Translations under genes and position numbers: made by a program
Source of the DNA: Antedon bifida
Taxonomy: Eukaryota; Echinodermata; Crinoidea; Comatulida; Antedonidae
DNA: 64,000 bases
Direction: 5' to 3'
NCBI GenBank assembly: GCA_963402885.1
Contig: OY727103.1
Location: forward strand, 8,160,501-8,224,500
Notes under the pieces: generated by a model
What the model was told of the DNA's origin: nothing
Seen by the model: the letters and a program-made list of their open reading frames with translations, nothing else
The model's database searches: none
Shown here: positions 1 through 12,021 of the stretch, piece by piece
Position numbering within the stretch: position 1 is the stretch's first letter
Layout: every line of letters starts with the position of its first letter

Positions 1-244
1 TCATTAATACGCGATTTTGTGAAATCACACTATCAATCATATCTCCGTAACTCTTTATCACATATCAATAAAATTCACTATACGTAAACTTCAGGTGAAG
101 GATAAAAATATTAACAAATAAAAACTTACATTTTTCAAGGTCATGCACGTGAAATTGCGCGTTAAAAATTTAAAAAGCTCCAAATTAAGTTTTGATCAAT
201 TTAGAGCATGAGTTAGGCCATTTGCGTGTTTCAAAAAATTACTG

Positions 245-264
245 CGCAAAAATGCGTTTTTGCG
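245..264 (+). other. Conserved internal hairpin (reference copy)
   Basis: CGCAAAAA (245-252), loop TGCG, TTTTTGCG (257-264). It recurs at the same place in every unit that keeps this region. Variant B has TGCGCAAAAA, loop CACG, TTTTTGCGCA (for example 6164-6187). D-type units keep GCGCAAAA and TTTTGCGC around other loops. Confidence 0.7.
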
Positions 265-470
265 TGCGCAATTCTTAAAATGCGTAAAAAATATGAATTT
301 TTTTTACAAATCGTATTCTACTCACCATCCTTAGTACATTCACCAAATTTGAGTCTGTTCCGACTTAAAATAACGCTATACGAGCAGGTTAAAAATGACA
401 AAATGCGCACATTAATTGTACAAAAGTGCTAAAAATGGTAAAAAATAAGGCCTTTTTAAAATTAATATAA

Positions 471-1157
471 CTCTTCAGAATGCACGATGACCCCCAATTT
501 TTTTAACTTATTCTGGAAGCCAATGAGTTGTAGATATAAATGTATATACACATTAGACGTACAAAATGGTATGACGTCATCATTTGGCCACATTAATTTT
601 TAAAATAGGGTTTTTTCCCATTTTGTAATGGACCACCATATTCAACAGAGCGCAACTCGCTTATCTGTGATCGATTTTCTTTAAATTTTTAATATATTCT
701 ACCTCAACCAATTATGTTACTTATGAGTTGCCAATATTTTCATTTGGATGATGTCATCACGTCTTAAAATTTAAATAACGGTGGTTACGTAATTTCACCT
801 ACAAGGTATACTTGAATACCTTACAGCTCTTCTGAATTAAAGTTGACCTTGATGTTTATAACTTATTATGAGAGCTGGTGAAATGTAGATATGAATTATT
901 ATAGAAATTAAGCCTATCGGATGTTGTGACGTTATCATATGGCCAGTTGAAGTTAAAAAGTAGTTTTTTCATCTCTTTCGTCAAAGTTATACAATTTTTA
1001 AAGAGCGCGCACCGCCCTTCTACGTGCCAAATTTTCTTCCAATTGTTATATTTTATTGCTCAATTCATTATCTTTCGATATTGTAATCCACAAGTTTATT
1101 TTGATAATGTCATCAGTGCCGAAAAATTAGAACATGATGTGTGTCCGTAATTTCACC
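471..1157 (+). repeat. Two diverged modules of about 356 bp inside each unit
   Basis: Module A starts at CTCTTCAGAAT (471) and module B at CTCTTCTGAAT (827). They share in order GTAGATAT, TGACGT(C/T)ATCAT.TGGCCA, AGAGCGC, a stretch ending ATGTCATCA, and GTAATTTCACC (789-799 and 1147-1157). The spacing of the landmarks is 356-358 bp. Family-2 elements show the same pair near 14130 and 14477. Confidence 0.75.
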
Positions 1158-1165
1158 AATGCTAC

Positions 1166-1195
1166 ACTGTATATAGATATACAGTATATACTGTA
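1166..1195 (+). other. TA-rich palindrome cluster (reference copy)
   Basis: ACTGTATA, loop TAGA, TATACAGT (1166-1185) overlaps the perfect 16-bp palindrome TACAGTATATACTGTA (1180-1195). It recurs about 190 bases before each 3' end, with small losses in U10, U13, M6 and M13. Confidence 0.75.
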
Positions 1196-1329
1196 CATAA
1201 TGTATATGGCATATAATAGGCACAGCACTATAGTATAACCGTATAATAGGATGGCATACATCAACATTTTCTGATTGTATTTTAAAATACGTGCATGTTT
1301 AAAAAATATTAATGTCAATAAAATAATAA

Positions 1330-1342
1330 AAATGATCACCTA
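1330..1342 (+). repeat. 3' subterminal inverted copy of the 5' end (reference copy)
   Basis: AAATGATCACCTA is the exact reverse complement of TAGGTGATCATTT that starts the units carrying a 5' hairpin. It directly abuts the terminal hairpin. This matches the asymmetric or subterminal inverted repeats described for Helentron/Helitron2 elements. Confidence 0.85.
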
Positions 1343-1373
1343 TAATTCGTCAAAGTGACGAATTAAATTCTAG
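1343..1373 (+). other. Helitron-type 3' terminus: hairpin plus CTAG (reference copy)
   Basis: The stem TAATTCGTCA (1343-1352) and TGACGAATTA (1356-1365) pair perfectly around loop AAG, then AATT and CTAG (1370-1373). The same structure ends every complete family-1 unit. A hairpin a few bases before a terminal CTRR is the known 3' signature of Helitrons, where it is thought to terminate rolling-circle transfer. Confidence 0.85.
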
Positions 1374-1383
1374 TTATTGTTAT

Positions 1384-1415
1384 TAGGTGATCATTTAGAA
1401 TAAAATGATCACCTA
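1384..1415 (+). other. 5' terminal hairpin (reference copy)
   Basis: TAGGTGATCATTT, loop AGAATA, AAATGATCACCTA: a perfect 13-bp stem. Further + strand copies start at 5725, 7302, 10440, 16649, 19788, 19855, 21420, 24561, 24616, 27700, 27758, 30875, 30933, 37092 and 37149. On the - array they lie at 46368, 46432, 51194, 52774, 54359, 59061, 59135 and 63810, each 32 bp. Confidence 0.85.
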
Positions 1416-1459
1416 TTGTTATTGTACAAAATCTTTATTATTGTTATTATTATTATTCT
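1416..1459 (+). repeat. T-rich triplet leader (ATT/CTT microsatellite)
   Basis: TTGTTATTGTACAAAATC is followed by ATT repeats leading to TTTCTGTACAC. Length and triplet mix differ from unit to unit: ATT only, ATT then CTT, 20 T in U6, or a decayed T-rich run in M7, M10 and M11. A microsatellite near the 5' end is typical of HINE elements. Confidence 0.75.
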
Positions 1460-2965
1460 TTCTGTACACTTTTGTTTAGCAATTATCTCAAAAAGTTGAA
1501 TAACAATGATCACAAAAATTTCACAATGTCTTTCAAATACTTTAACTTAGCCATAATAAGCTTTTCAGCGTGATCACTCAACCGTGACGTCATTAATACG
1601 CGATTTTGTGAAATCACACTATCAATCATATCTCCATAACTCTTTATCACATATCAATAAAATTCACTATACGTAAACTTCAGGTGAAGGATAAAAATAT
1701 TAACAAATAAAAACTTACATTTTTCAAGGTCATGCACGTGAAATTGCGCGTTAAAAATTTAAAAAGCTCCAAATTAAGTTTTGATCAATTTAGAGCATGA
1801 GTTAGGCCATTTGCGTGTTTCAAAAAATTACTGCGCAAAAATGCGTTTTTGCGTGCGCAATTCTTAAAGTGCGTAAAAAATATGATTTTTTTTTACAAAT
1901 CGTATTCTACTCACCATCCTTAGTACATTCACCAAATTTGAGTCTGTTCCGACTTAAAATAACGCTATACGAGCAGGTTAAAAATGACAAAATGCGCACA
2001 TTAATTGTAGAAAAGTGCTAAAAATAGTAAAAAATAAGGCCTTTTTAAAATTAATATAACTCTTCAGAATGCACGATGACCCCCAATTTTTTTAACTTAT
2101 TCTGGAAGCCAATGAGTTGTAGATATAAATGTATATACACATTAGACGTACAAAATGGTATGACGTCATCATTTGGCCACATGAATTTTTAAAATAGGGT
2201 TTTTTCCCCTTTTGTAATGGACCACCATATTCAACAGAGCGCAACTCGCTTATCTGTGATCGATTTTCTTTAAATTTTTAATATATTCTACCTCAACCAA
2301 TTATGTTACTCATGAGTTGCCAATATTTTCATTTTGATGACGTCATCATGTCTTAAAATTTGATTAACTGTGGTTACATAATTTCACCTACAACGTATAT
2401 TTGGATACCTTACAGCTCTTCTGAATTAAAGTTGACCTTGATGTTTATAACTTATTATGAGAGCTGGTTAAATGTAGATATGAATTAATATAAAAATTAG
2501 GCCTATCGGATCTTGTGACGTTATCATATGGCCAGTTTAAATTAAAAAGCAATTTTTTCATCTCTTTCGTCAAAGTTATACAAATTTTAAAGAGCGCGCA
2601 CCGCGCTTCTACGTGCCAAATTTTCTTCCAATTGTTATATTTCATTGCTCAATTCTTTATCTTTCGATATTGTTATCCACAAGTTTATTTTGATAATGTC
2701 ATCAGTGCCAAAAAATTAGAACATGATGTGTGTTCGTAGTTTCACTAATGCTACACTGTATATAGATATACAGTATATACTGTACATAATGTATATATAT
2801 GGCATATAATAGGCACAACTCAGTACTATAGCGTATAATAGGATGGCATACATCAACATTTTCCGATTGTATGTTAACATACGTGCATGTTTAAAAAATA
2901 TTAATGTCAATAAAATGATAAAAATGATCACCTATAATTCGTCAAAGTGACGAATTAAATTCTAG

Positions 2966-4472
2966 TTATTATTATTCTTCTTTCTGTACACTTTTGTTTA
3001 GCAATTATCTCAAAAAGTTGAATAACAATGATCACAAAAATTTCACAATGTCTTTCAAATACTTTAACTTAGCCATAATAAGCTTTTCAGCGTGATCACT
3101 CAACCGTGACGTCATTAATACGCGATTTTGTGAAATCACACTATCAATCATATATCCATAACTCTTTATCACATATCAATAAAATTCACTATACGTAAAC
3201 TTCAGGTGAAGGATAAAAATATTAACAAATAAAAACTTACATTTTTCAAGGTCATGCACGTGAAATTGCGCGTTAAAAATTTAAAAAGCTCCAAATTAAG
3301 TTTTGATCAATTTAGAGCATGAGTTAGGCCATTTGCGTGTTTCAAAAAATTACTGCACAAAAATGCGTTTTTGCGTGCGCAATTCTTAAAATGCGTAAAA
3401 AATATGATTTTTTTTTACAAATCGTATTCTACTCACTGTCCTTAGTACATTCACCAAATTTGAGTCTGTTCCGACTTAAAATAACGCTATACGAGCAGGT
3501 TAAAAATGACAAAATGCGCACATTAATTGTACAAAAGTGCTAAAAATGGTAAAAAATAAGGCCTTTTTAAAATTAATATAACTCTTCAGAATGCACGATG
3601 ACCCCCAATTTGTTCAACTTATTCTGGAAGCCAATGAGTTGTAGATATAAATGTATATACACATTAGACGTACAAAATGGTATGACGTCATCATTTGGCC
3701 ACATTAATTTTTAAAATAGGGTTTTTTCCCATTTTGTAATGGACCACCATATTCAACAGAGCGCAACTCGCTTATCTGTGATCGATTTTCTTTAAATTTT
3801 TAATATATTCTACCTCAACCAATTATGTTACTTATGAGTTGCCAATATTTTCATTTGGATGATGTCATCACGTCTTAAAATTTAAATAACGGTGGTTACG
3901 TAATTTCACCTACAAGGTATACTTGAATACCTTACAGCTCTTCTGAATTAAAGTTGACCTTGATGTTTATAACTTATTATGAGAGCTGGTGAAATGTAGA
4001 TATGAATTATTATAGAAATTAAGCCTATCGGATGTTGTGACGTTATCATATGGCCAGTTGAAGTTAAAAAGTAGTTTTTTCATCTCTTTCGTCAAAGTTA
4101 TACAATTTTTAAAGAGCGCGCACCGCCCTTCTACGTGCCAAATTTTCTTCCAATTGTTATATTTTATTGCTCAATTCATTATCTTTCGATATTGTAATCC
4201 ACAAGTTTATTTTGATAATGTCATCAGTGCCGAAAAATTAGAACATGATGTGTGTCCGTAATTTCACCAATGCTACACTGTATATAGATATACAGTATAT
4301 ACTGTACATAATGTATATGGCATATAATAGGCACAGCACTATAGTATAACCGTATAATAGGATGGCATACATCAACATTTTCCGATCGTATTTTAAAATA
4401 CGTGCATGTTTAAAAAATATTAATGTCAATAAAATAATAAAAATGATCACCTATAATTCGTCAAAGTGACGA
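2966..4472 (+). mobile_element. Unit U3, family 1 variant A, extreme 3' end deleted
   Basis: The leader is a short ATT/CTT run without a 5' hairpin. The body is variant A. At the 3' end the hairpin is cut right after GTGACGAA, and ATCTCAAGG of a B-type unit follows. The final TTAAATTCTAG and the start of U4 are therefore missing through one deletion. Confidence 0.75.
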
Positions 4473-5723
4473 AATCTCAAGGTCATGCACGTGAAATCGC
4501 GCGTAAAGATTTTTAAAAGCTCAAAATTAAGTTTTGATCAATTTAGAGCATGAATTAGGCCATTTGCGTGTTTCAAAAAATTACTGCGCAAAAACACGTT
4601 TTTGCGCACGCGATTCGTAAAAAGCGTAAAAAATAAAATTTGATGTATAAATCACATTCTACTCACAATTCTTAGTACATTCACCGATCTTGAGTCCATT
4701 CCGACTTAAAATAACGATATACGAGCACGTTAAAAAAGACAAAATGCGCACATTAATTTCACAAAAGTTCTGAAAATGGTGAAAAATATGTCTTTTTTAA
4801 AATGAAAATAACTCTTCAGAATGCACGATGACCCCTAAGTTTTTTAACTTATTCGGGAAGCCATTGAGTTGTAGATATAAATGTATATACACATTAGACG
4901 TACAAAATGGTATTACGTCATCAAATGGCCACTTGAATTTAAAAATTAGGATTTTTTCCGTTTTGTGTAGGTTATCACATTCAATAGAGCGCATCTCCGC
5001 TATTTGATCTCGATTTTCGCACAAATTTCAGTGTGTGCTTACTTAATTATTTATCTTTCTCATAAGTTGTCAGTGTTTTCATTTTGATGACGTCATCATG
5101 CGTAAAAACTTGAATAACGTAGGTCGTGTAATTTCACCTTCGCCGTAAATTTGAATATCTTACAGCTCTTCAGAATTGAAGGTTACCTTGATGATTATAA
5201 TTTATTATGAAAACTGATGAAATGTAGATATTAATTCATATAAAAACCAAGTCTATCGGATGTTGTGACGTTAACATATGGCCAGATGAAGTTAAAAAGT
5301 AGTTTTTTCATCTTTTCCATCAAAGTTATACAAATTTCAAAGAGCGTGCACAGCGCTTCTACGTGCCAGATTCTCTTCCAATTCTTATATTTATTTGCTC
5401 AATTCATTATCTTTCGAAATTGTCATCTTCGAGTTTATTTTGATAATTCCATTATACCAAAAAATTAGAACATGATGTGGGTCCCATAATTTTACCTATG
5501 CTACACTGTATATAGATATACAGTATATACTGTACATATTGTATATGACACATAATAGGTACAACTCAGCGCTATAAGTGCATATGCATCATGTCATAGG
5601 ATGGCGTACATCAACTTTTTACGATGGTATGTTAACGTACGTGCATGTTTAAAAAATGTTAATTTCATTAAAATGATAAAAATGATCACCTATAATTCGT
5701 CAAAGTGACGAATTAAATTCTAG
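4473..5723 (+). mobile_element. Unit U4, family 1 variant B, 5'-truncated
   Basis: Starts inside the unit at CTCAAGGTCATGCACGTG and lacks the leader and about the first 240 bases of body. Variant B is marked by CCCTAAGTTTTTTAAC and AATTAGGATTTTTTCCG in module A. The 3' end is intact, with CTAG at 5720-5723. Confidence 0.75.
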
Positions 5724-7300
5724 TTAGGTGATCATTTAGAATAAAATGATCACCTATTGTTATTGTACAAAATATTATTATTATTCTTCTTTCTGTACAC
5801 TTTTTGTTTAACAATTATCTCAAAAAGTTGAATAACAATGATCACAAAAATTTCACAATGTCTTTCAAATACTTTAACTTAGCCATAATAAGCTTTTCAG
5901 CGTGATCACTCAACCGTGACGTCACGTATACGCGATTTTGTGAAATCACATTATCAATCATATGTCCATAATTGATTATGACATATTTATGAAATTCACT
6001 ACACGTAAATTTCAGGTCAAGGTAAAAAATATTAGCAAATAAAAACTCGCGCGTCTCAAGGTCATGCACGTGAAATCGCGCGTAAAGATTTTTAAAAGCT
6101 CAAAATTAAGTTTTGATCAATTTAGAGCATGAATTAGGCCATTTGCGTGTTTCAAAAAATTACTGCGCAAAAACACGTTTTTGCGCACGCGATTCGTAAA
6201 AAGCGTAAAAAATAAAATTTGATGTATAAATCACATTCTACTCACAATTCTTAGTACATTCACCGATCTTGAGTCCATTCCGACTTAAAATAACGATATA
6301 CGAGCACGTTAAAAAAGACAAAATGCGCACATTAATTTCACAAAAGTTCTGAAAATGGTGAAAAATATGTCTTTTTTAAAATGAAAATAACTCTTCAGAA
6401 TGCACGATGACCCCTAAGTTTTTTAACTTATTCGGGAAGCCATTGAGTTGTAGATATAAATGTATATACACATTAGACGTACAAAATGGTATTACGTCAT
6501 CAAATGGCCACTTGAATTTAAAAATTAGGATTTCTTTCCGTTTTGTGTAGGTTATCACATTCAATAGAGCGCATCTCCGCTATTTGAGCTCGATTTTCGC
6601 ACAAATTTCAGTGTGTGCTTGCTTAATTATTTATCTTTCTCATAAGTTGTCAGTGTTTTCATTTTAATGACGTCATCACGCGTAAAAACTTGAATAACGT
6701 AGGTCGTGTAATTTCACCTTTGTCGTAAATTTGAATATCTTACAGCTCTTCAGAATTGAAGGTTACCTTGATGATTATAATTTATTATGAAAGCTGATGA
6801 AATGTAGATATGAATTCATATAAAAACCAAGCCTATCGGATGTTGTGACGTTAACATATGGCCAGATGAAGTTAAAAAGTAGTTTTTTCATCTTTTTCGT
6901 AAATTTTATACAAATTTCAAAGAGCGTGCACAGCGCTTCTACGTGCCAGATTCTCTTCCAATTCTTATATTTATTTGCTCAATTCATTATCTTTCGAAAT
7001 TGTCATCTTCGAGTTTATTTTGATAATTCCATCATATCAAAAAATTAGAACATGATGTGTGTCCCGTAATTTCACCTATGCTACACTGTATATAGATATA
7101 CAGTATATACTGTACATATTGTATATGGCATGTAATAGGCACAACTCAGCACTATAAGCGTATGCATCATGTCATAGGATGGCGTACATCAACTTTTACG
7201 ATCGTATGTTAACGTACATGCATGTTTAAAAAATGTTAATTTCATTAAAATGATAAAAATGATCACCTATAATTCGTCAAAGTGACGAATTAAATTCTAG
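5724..7300 (+). mobile_element. Unit U5, family 1 variant B, complete
   Basis: The 5' hairpin lies at 5725-5756, followed by a short leader (AAAATATTATTATTATTC) and TTTCTGTACACTTTTTG. The body is B and nearly identical to U19 and to M4 on the other strand; all three share GGATTTCTTTCCG and TTTTAATGACGTC. CTAG is at 7297-7300. Confidence 0.8.
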
Positions 7301-8883
7301 TTAGGTGATCATTTAGAATAAAATGATCACCTATTGTTATTGTATGAAATCTTTATTTTTTTTTTTTTTTTTTTTATTCTTTCTGTACACTTTTTGTGTA
7401 ACAAATATCTCAAAAAGTTAAATGTCAATGATTACCAAAATTTCACAATGTCTTTCAAATACTGTAACTTAGTCATAATAAGCTTTTCAGCGTGATCACT
7501 CAACCATGACGTCATTTATACGCCATTTTGTGAAATCACATTATGAATCATATCTCCATAATTCATTATCACATATTAATGAAATTTACTACACGTAAAC
7601 TTCAGGTAAAGGTAAAAATATTAGCAAATAAAAACTTGCGCGTTTCAAGGTCATTCGCGTGAAATCGCGCGTTAAAAATTTAAAAAGCTCAAAATTACGT
7701 TTTGATCAGTTTAGAGCATAAATTAGGCCATTTGCGTGTTTTAAAAAATTACTGCGCAAAAACGTGTTTTTGCGCGTGCGTACATAGAAAGCTTAAAAAA
7801 TACCAATTTTTTGTACAAATTGCATCCTAGTCATCTTACTTAGTACATTCACTAAATTTGAGTCCATTCCGACTTAAAATAACGCTATACGAGCACGTTA
7901 AAAATGACAAAATGCGCACATTAATTGTACAAAAGTGCTAAAAATGGTAAAAAATAAGGCCTTTTTAAAATGAATATAACTTTTCAGAATGGAAGATGAC
8001 CCCCATTTTTTTAAACTTATTATGGAAGTTAATGAGTTGTAGATATAAATGTATATACCCATTAGACATACAAAATGGTATGACGTCATCATTTGGCCAC
8101 ATGAATTTTTAAAATAGGGTTTTTTCCCATTTTGTCATAGACCACCATATTCAACAGAGCGTAACTCGCTTATCTGTGCTCGATTTTCTTTTTTATTTTA
8201 AATATATTCTACCTCAACCAATTATGTTACTCATGAGTTGCCAATATTTTCATTTCGATGACGTCATCACGTCTTAAAATTTGAATAACGGTGGTTACAT
8301 AATTTCACCTACAACGTATAGTTGAATTCCTTACAGCTCTTCTGAATTAAAGTTGACCTTGATGTTTATAACTTATTATGAGAGCTGGTGAAATGTAGAT
8401 ATGAATGCATATACAAATTAAGCCTATCGAATGTTATGAAGTTATCATATGGCCAGTTGAAGCAAAAAAGTATTTTTTTCATCTCTTTCGTCAAAGTTAT
8501 ACAAATTTCAAAGGGCGCTCACCGCGCTTCTACGTGCCAAATTTTCTTCCAATTGTTATATTTTATTGCTCAATTCATTATCTTTCGATATTGGTATCCA
8601 CAAGTTTATTTTCATAATGTCATCAGTACCAAAAAGTTAGATCATGATGTGTGTCCGTAATTTCACCAATGCTACACTGTATATAGATGTACAGTATATA
8701 CTGTACATAATGTATATGGCATATAAATAGGCAAAACTCAGCACTATAAGCGTATAATAGGATGGCATACATCAACATTTTCCGATTGTATGTTAACATA
8801 CGTGCATGTTTATTAATATTAATGTCAATAAAATTATAAAAATGATCACCTATAATTCGTCAAAGTGACGAATTAAATTCTAG
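7301..8883 (+). mobile_element. Unit U6, family 1 mosaic C/A, poly-T leader
   Basis: The 5' hairpin lies at 7302-7333. The leader has become a run of 20 T (7356-7375) instead of triplets. The first part is C-like (TGCGCGTGCGTACATAGAAAG) and the rest is closer to A. Ends at CTAG 8880-8883, directly followed by an E-type leader. Confidence 0.75.
7356..7375 (+). repeat. Poly-T run replacing the triplet leader of U6
   Basis: Twenty consecutive T between CTTTA and ATTCTTTCTG. Other units have ATT/CTT triplets here. Confidence 0.9.
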
Positions 8884-10438
8884 TGAGAAATTGTTTTTAT
8901 ATATAAAAAAAATGTTTCATCGCAATTTCTTTCTGTACAGATTTTGTGTAACAAATATCTCAAAAAGTTTAATGTCAATGATTACTAAAATTTCAGAATG
9001 TCTTTCAAATACTTTAACTTAGTCCTAATAAGCTTTTCAGCGTGATCACTCATCCGTGACGTCATGTATACGCCATTTTGTGAAATCACATTATCAATCA
9101 TATCTCCATAATTCATTATCACATAATAATGAAATTCACTACACGTAAACTTCAGGTCAAGGGTAAAAATATTAGCAAATAAAAACGCACGCGCACTTAG
9201 GCTCATGCGCGTGAAATCGCGCGTTAAAAATTTAAAATGCTCAAAATTATGTTTTGATCAATTTAGAGCATGAATTAGGCCATTTGCATGTTTTAAAAAA
9301 TTACTGCGCAAAAACACGTTTTTGCGCGTGCGTACATAGAAAGCGTAAAAAATAACAATTTTTTGTACAAATTGCATTCTACTCATCTTCCATAGTACAT
9401 TCACCAAATTTGAGAACATTTCGACTTAAAATAGTGCTATACGAGCACGTTAAAAATGACAAAATGCGCACATTAATTGTACAAAAGTGCTGAAAATGGG
9501 GAAAAATAAGGCCTTTTTAAAATGAATATAACTCTTCAGAATGGAAGGTGACCCCCAATTTTTTTAACTTATTATGGAAGCCAATGAGTTGTAGATATAA
9601 ATGTATATACACATTAGACGTACAAAATGGTATGAAGTAGTCATTTGGCCACATGAATTTTTAAAATAGGGTTTTTTCCCCTTTTGTCATAGACCACCAT
9701 ATTAAACAGAGCGCAACTCGCTTATCTGTGATCGATTTTCTTGTAATTTTTTAAATATTCTACCTCAACCAATTATGTTACTCATCAGTTGCCAATATTT
9801 TCATTTTGATGACGTCATCACGTCTTAAAACTTGAACAACTGTGGTTACATAATTTCACCTACAACGTATATTTGAATACCTTACAGCTCTTCTGAATTA
9901 AAGTTGACCTTGACAATTATAACTTATTATGAGAGCTGGTAAAATGTTGATATGAATTCATATAAAAATGCAGCCTATCGAATCTTGTGACGTTATCATA
10001 TGGCCAGTTGAAGTTAAAAAGCAATTTTTTCATCTCTTTCGTCAAAGTTATACAAATTTTAAAGACCGCGTACCGCGCTTCTACGTGCTAAATTTTCTTC
10101 CAATTGTTATATTTTAATACTCAATTTATTATCTTTCGATATTGTTATCCACAAGTTTATTTTGATAATGTCATCAGTGCCAAAAAATTAGAACATGATG
10201 TGTGTCCGTAATTTCATTAATGCTACACTGTATATAGACATACAGTATATACTGTACATAATGTATATGGCATATAATAGGCACAACTCAGCACTAGCCT
10301 ATAGCGTATTATAGGATGGCATACATCAACATTTTCCGATTGTATGTTAACGTACGTGCATGTTTAAAAAATATTAATGTCAATAAAATGATAAAAATGA
10401 TCACCTATAATTCGTCAAAGTGACGAATTAAATTCTAG
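8884..10438 (+). mobile_element. Unit U7, family 1 variant C, E-type leader
   Basis: Begins TGAGAAATTG directly after the previous CTAG, and CGCAATTTC closes an alternative 5' hairpin (about 8885-8929). There is no ATT microsatellite. The body is variant C (GCACGCGCACTTAGG, TGCGCGTGCGTACATAG). The 3' end has the usual family-1 inverted repeat and CTAG, so its 5' end type does not match its 3' inverted repeat. Confidence 0.75.
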
Positions 10439-12021
10439 TTAGGTGATCATTTAGAATAAAATGATCACCTATTGTTATTGTACAAAATCTTTATTATTGT
10501 TATTATTATTATTCTTTCTGTACACTTTTGTTTAGCAATTATCTCAAAAAGTTGAATAACAATGATCACAAAAATTTCACAATGTCTTTCAAATACTTTA
10601 ACTTAGCCATAATAAGCTTTTCAGCGTGATCACTCAACCGTGACGTCATTAATACGCGATTTTGTGAAATCACACTATCAATCATATCTCCATAACTCTT
10701 TATCACATATCAATAAAATTCACTATACGTAAACTTCAGGTGAAGGATAAAAATATTAACAAATAAAAACTTACATTTTTCAAGGTCATGCACGTGAAAT
10801 TGCGCGTTAAAAATTTAAAAAGCTCCAAATTAAGTTTTGATCAATTTAGAGCATGAGTTAGGCCATTTGCGTGTTTCAAAAAATTACTGCGCAAAAATGC
10901 GTTTTTGCGTGCGCAATTCTTAAAGTGCGTAAAAAATATGAATTTTTTTTACAAATCGTATTCTACTCACCATCCTTAGTACATTCACCAAATTTGAGTC
11001 TGTTCCGACTTAAAATAACGCTATACGAGCAGGTTAAAAATGACAAAATGCGCACATTAATTGTAGAAAAGTGCTAAAAATAGTAAAAAATAAGGCCTTT
11101 TTAAAATTAATATAACTCTTCAGAATGCACGATGACCCCCAATTTTTTTAACTTATTCTGGAAGCCAATGAGTTGTAGATATAAATGTATATACACATTA
11201 GACGTACAAAATGGTATGACGTCATCATTTGGCCACATGAATTTTTAAAATAGGGTTTTTTCCCCTTTTGTAATGGACCACCATATTCAACAGAGCGCAA
11301 CTCGCTTATCTGTGATCGATTTTCTTTAAATTTTTAATATATTCTACCTCAACCAATTATGTTACTCATGAGTTGCCAATATTTTCATTTTGATGACGTC
11401 ATCATGTCTTAAAATTTGATTAACTGTGGTTACATAATTTCACCTACAACGTATATTTGGATACCTTACAGCTCTTCTGAATTAAAGTTGACCTTGATGT
11501 TTATAACTTATTATGAGAGCTGGTTAAATGTAGATATGAATTAATATAAAAATTAGGCCTATCGGATCTTGTGACGTTATCATATGGCCAGTTTAAATTA
11601 AAAAGCAATTTTTTCATCTCTTTCGTCAAAGTTATACAAATTTTAAAGAGCGCGCACCGCGCTTCTACGTGCCAAATTTTCTTCCAATTGTTATATTTCA
11701 TTGCTCAATTCTTTATCTTTCGATATTGTTATCCACAAGTTTATTTTGATAATGTCATCAGTGCCAAAAAATTAGAACATGATGTGTGTTCGTAGTTTCA
11801 CTAATGCTACACTGTATATAGATATACAGTATATACTGTACATAATGTATATATATGGCATATAATAGGCACAACTCAGTACTATAGCGTATAATAGGAT
11901 GGCATACATCAACATTTTCCGATTGTATGTTAACATACGTGCATGTTTAAAAAATATTAATGTCAATAAAATGATAAAAATGATCACCTATAATTCGTCA
12001 AAGTGACGAATTAAATTCTAG
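10439..12021 (+). mobile_element. Unit U8, family 1 variant A, complete
   Basis: The 5' hairpin lies at 10440-10471, then TTGTTATTGTACAAAATC and an ATT leader that matches the one in U2. The body is nearly identical to U2. CTAG is at 12018-12021. Confidence 0.8.

Larger units (their letters stand above)
1..1373 (+). mobile_element. Unit U1, family 1 variant A, 5' end outside window
   Basis: The copy starts about 210 bases into the unit. It carries the internal hairpin (245-264), both 356-bp modules (from 471 and from 827), the TA palindromes (1166-1195), the 3' inverted repeat (1330-1342), the terminal hairpin (1343-1365) and CTAG (1370-1373). Variant A is marked by the words GACGTCATTAATACGCG and GAGCATGAGTTAGG. 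It serves as the reference copy for the sub-features below. Confidence 0.8.
1374..2965 (+). mobile_element. Unit U2, family 1 variant A, complete
   Basis: Full-length unit of 1592 bp. The leader starts with a residual TTATTGTTA, then the 5' hairpin (1384-1415), then TTGTTATTGTACAAAATC and ATT triplets. It is nearly identical to U8, sharing TTAAAGTGCG and GATTAACTGTGGTTAC, so the two look recently duplicated. It ends in CTAG at 2962-2965. Confidence 0.8.

Noticed and set aside
226-432. Recurrent 68-codon open frame beginning MFQKITAQ, seen in about two dozen units
   Set aside because: It is open only because the units are near-identical. It overlaps the internal hairpin, is disrupted or absent in variants B and C, and has no recognisable domain.
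926-1150. Recurrent 74-codon open frame beginning MTLSYGQ, with an opposing frame MKYNNWKK
   Set aside because: It lies on module B, is open on both strands in places, and has lysine/phenylalanine-rich content expected from A+T-rich DNA. No start context or conserved protein signal.
1166-1195. TATA-like promoter in the TA-rich cluster
   Set aside because: The stretch is better described as overlapping palindromes, and no transcription unit lies downstream.
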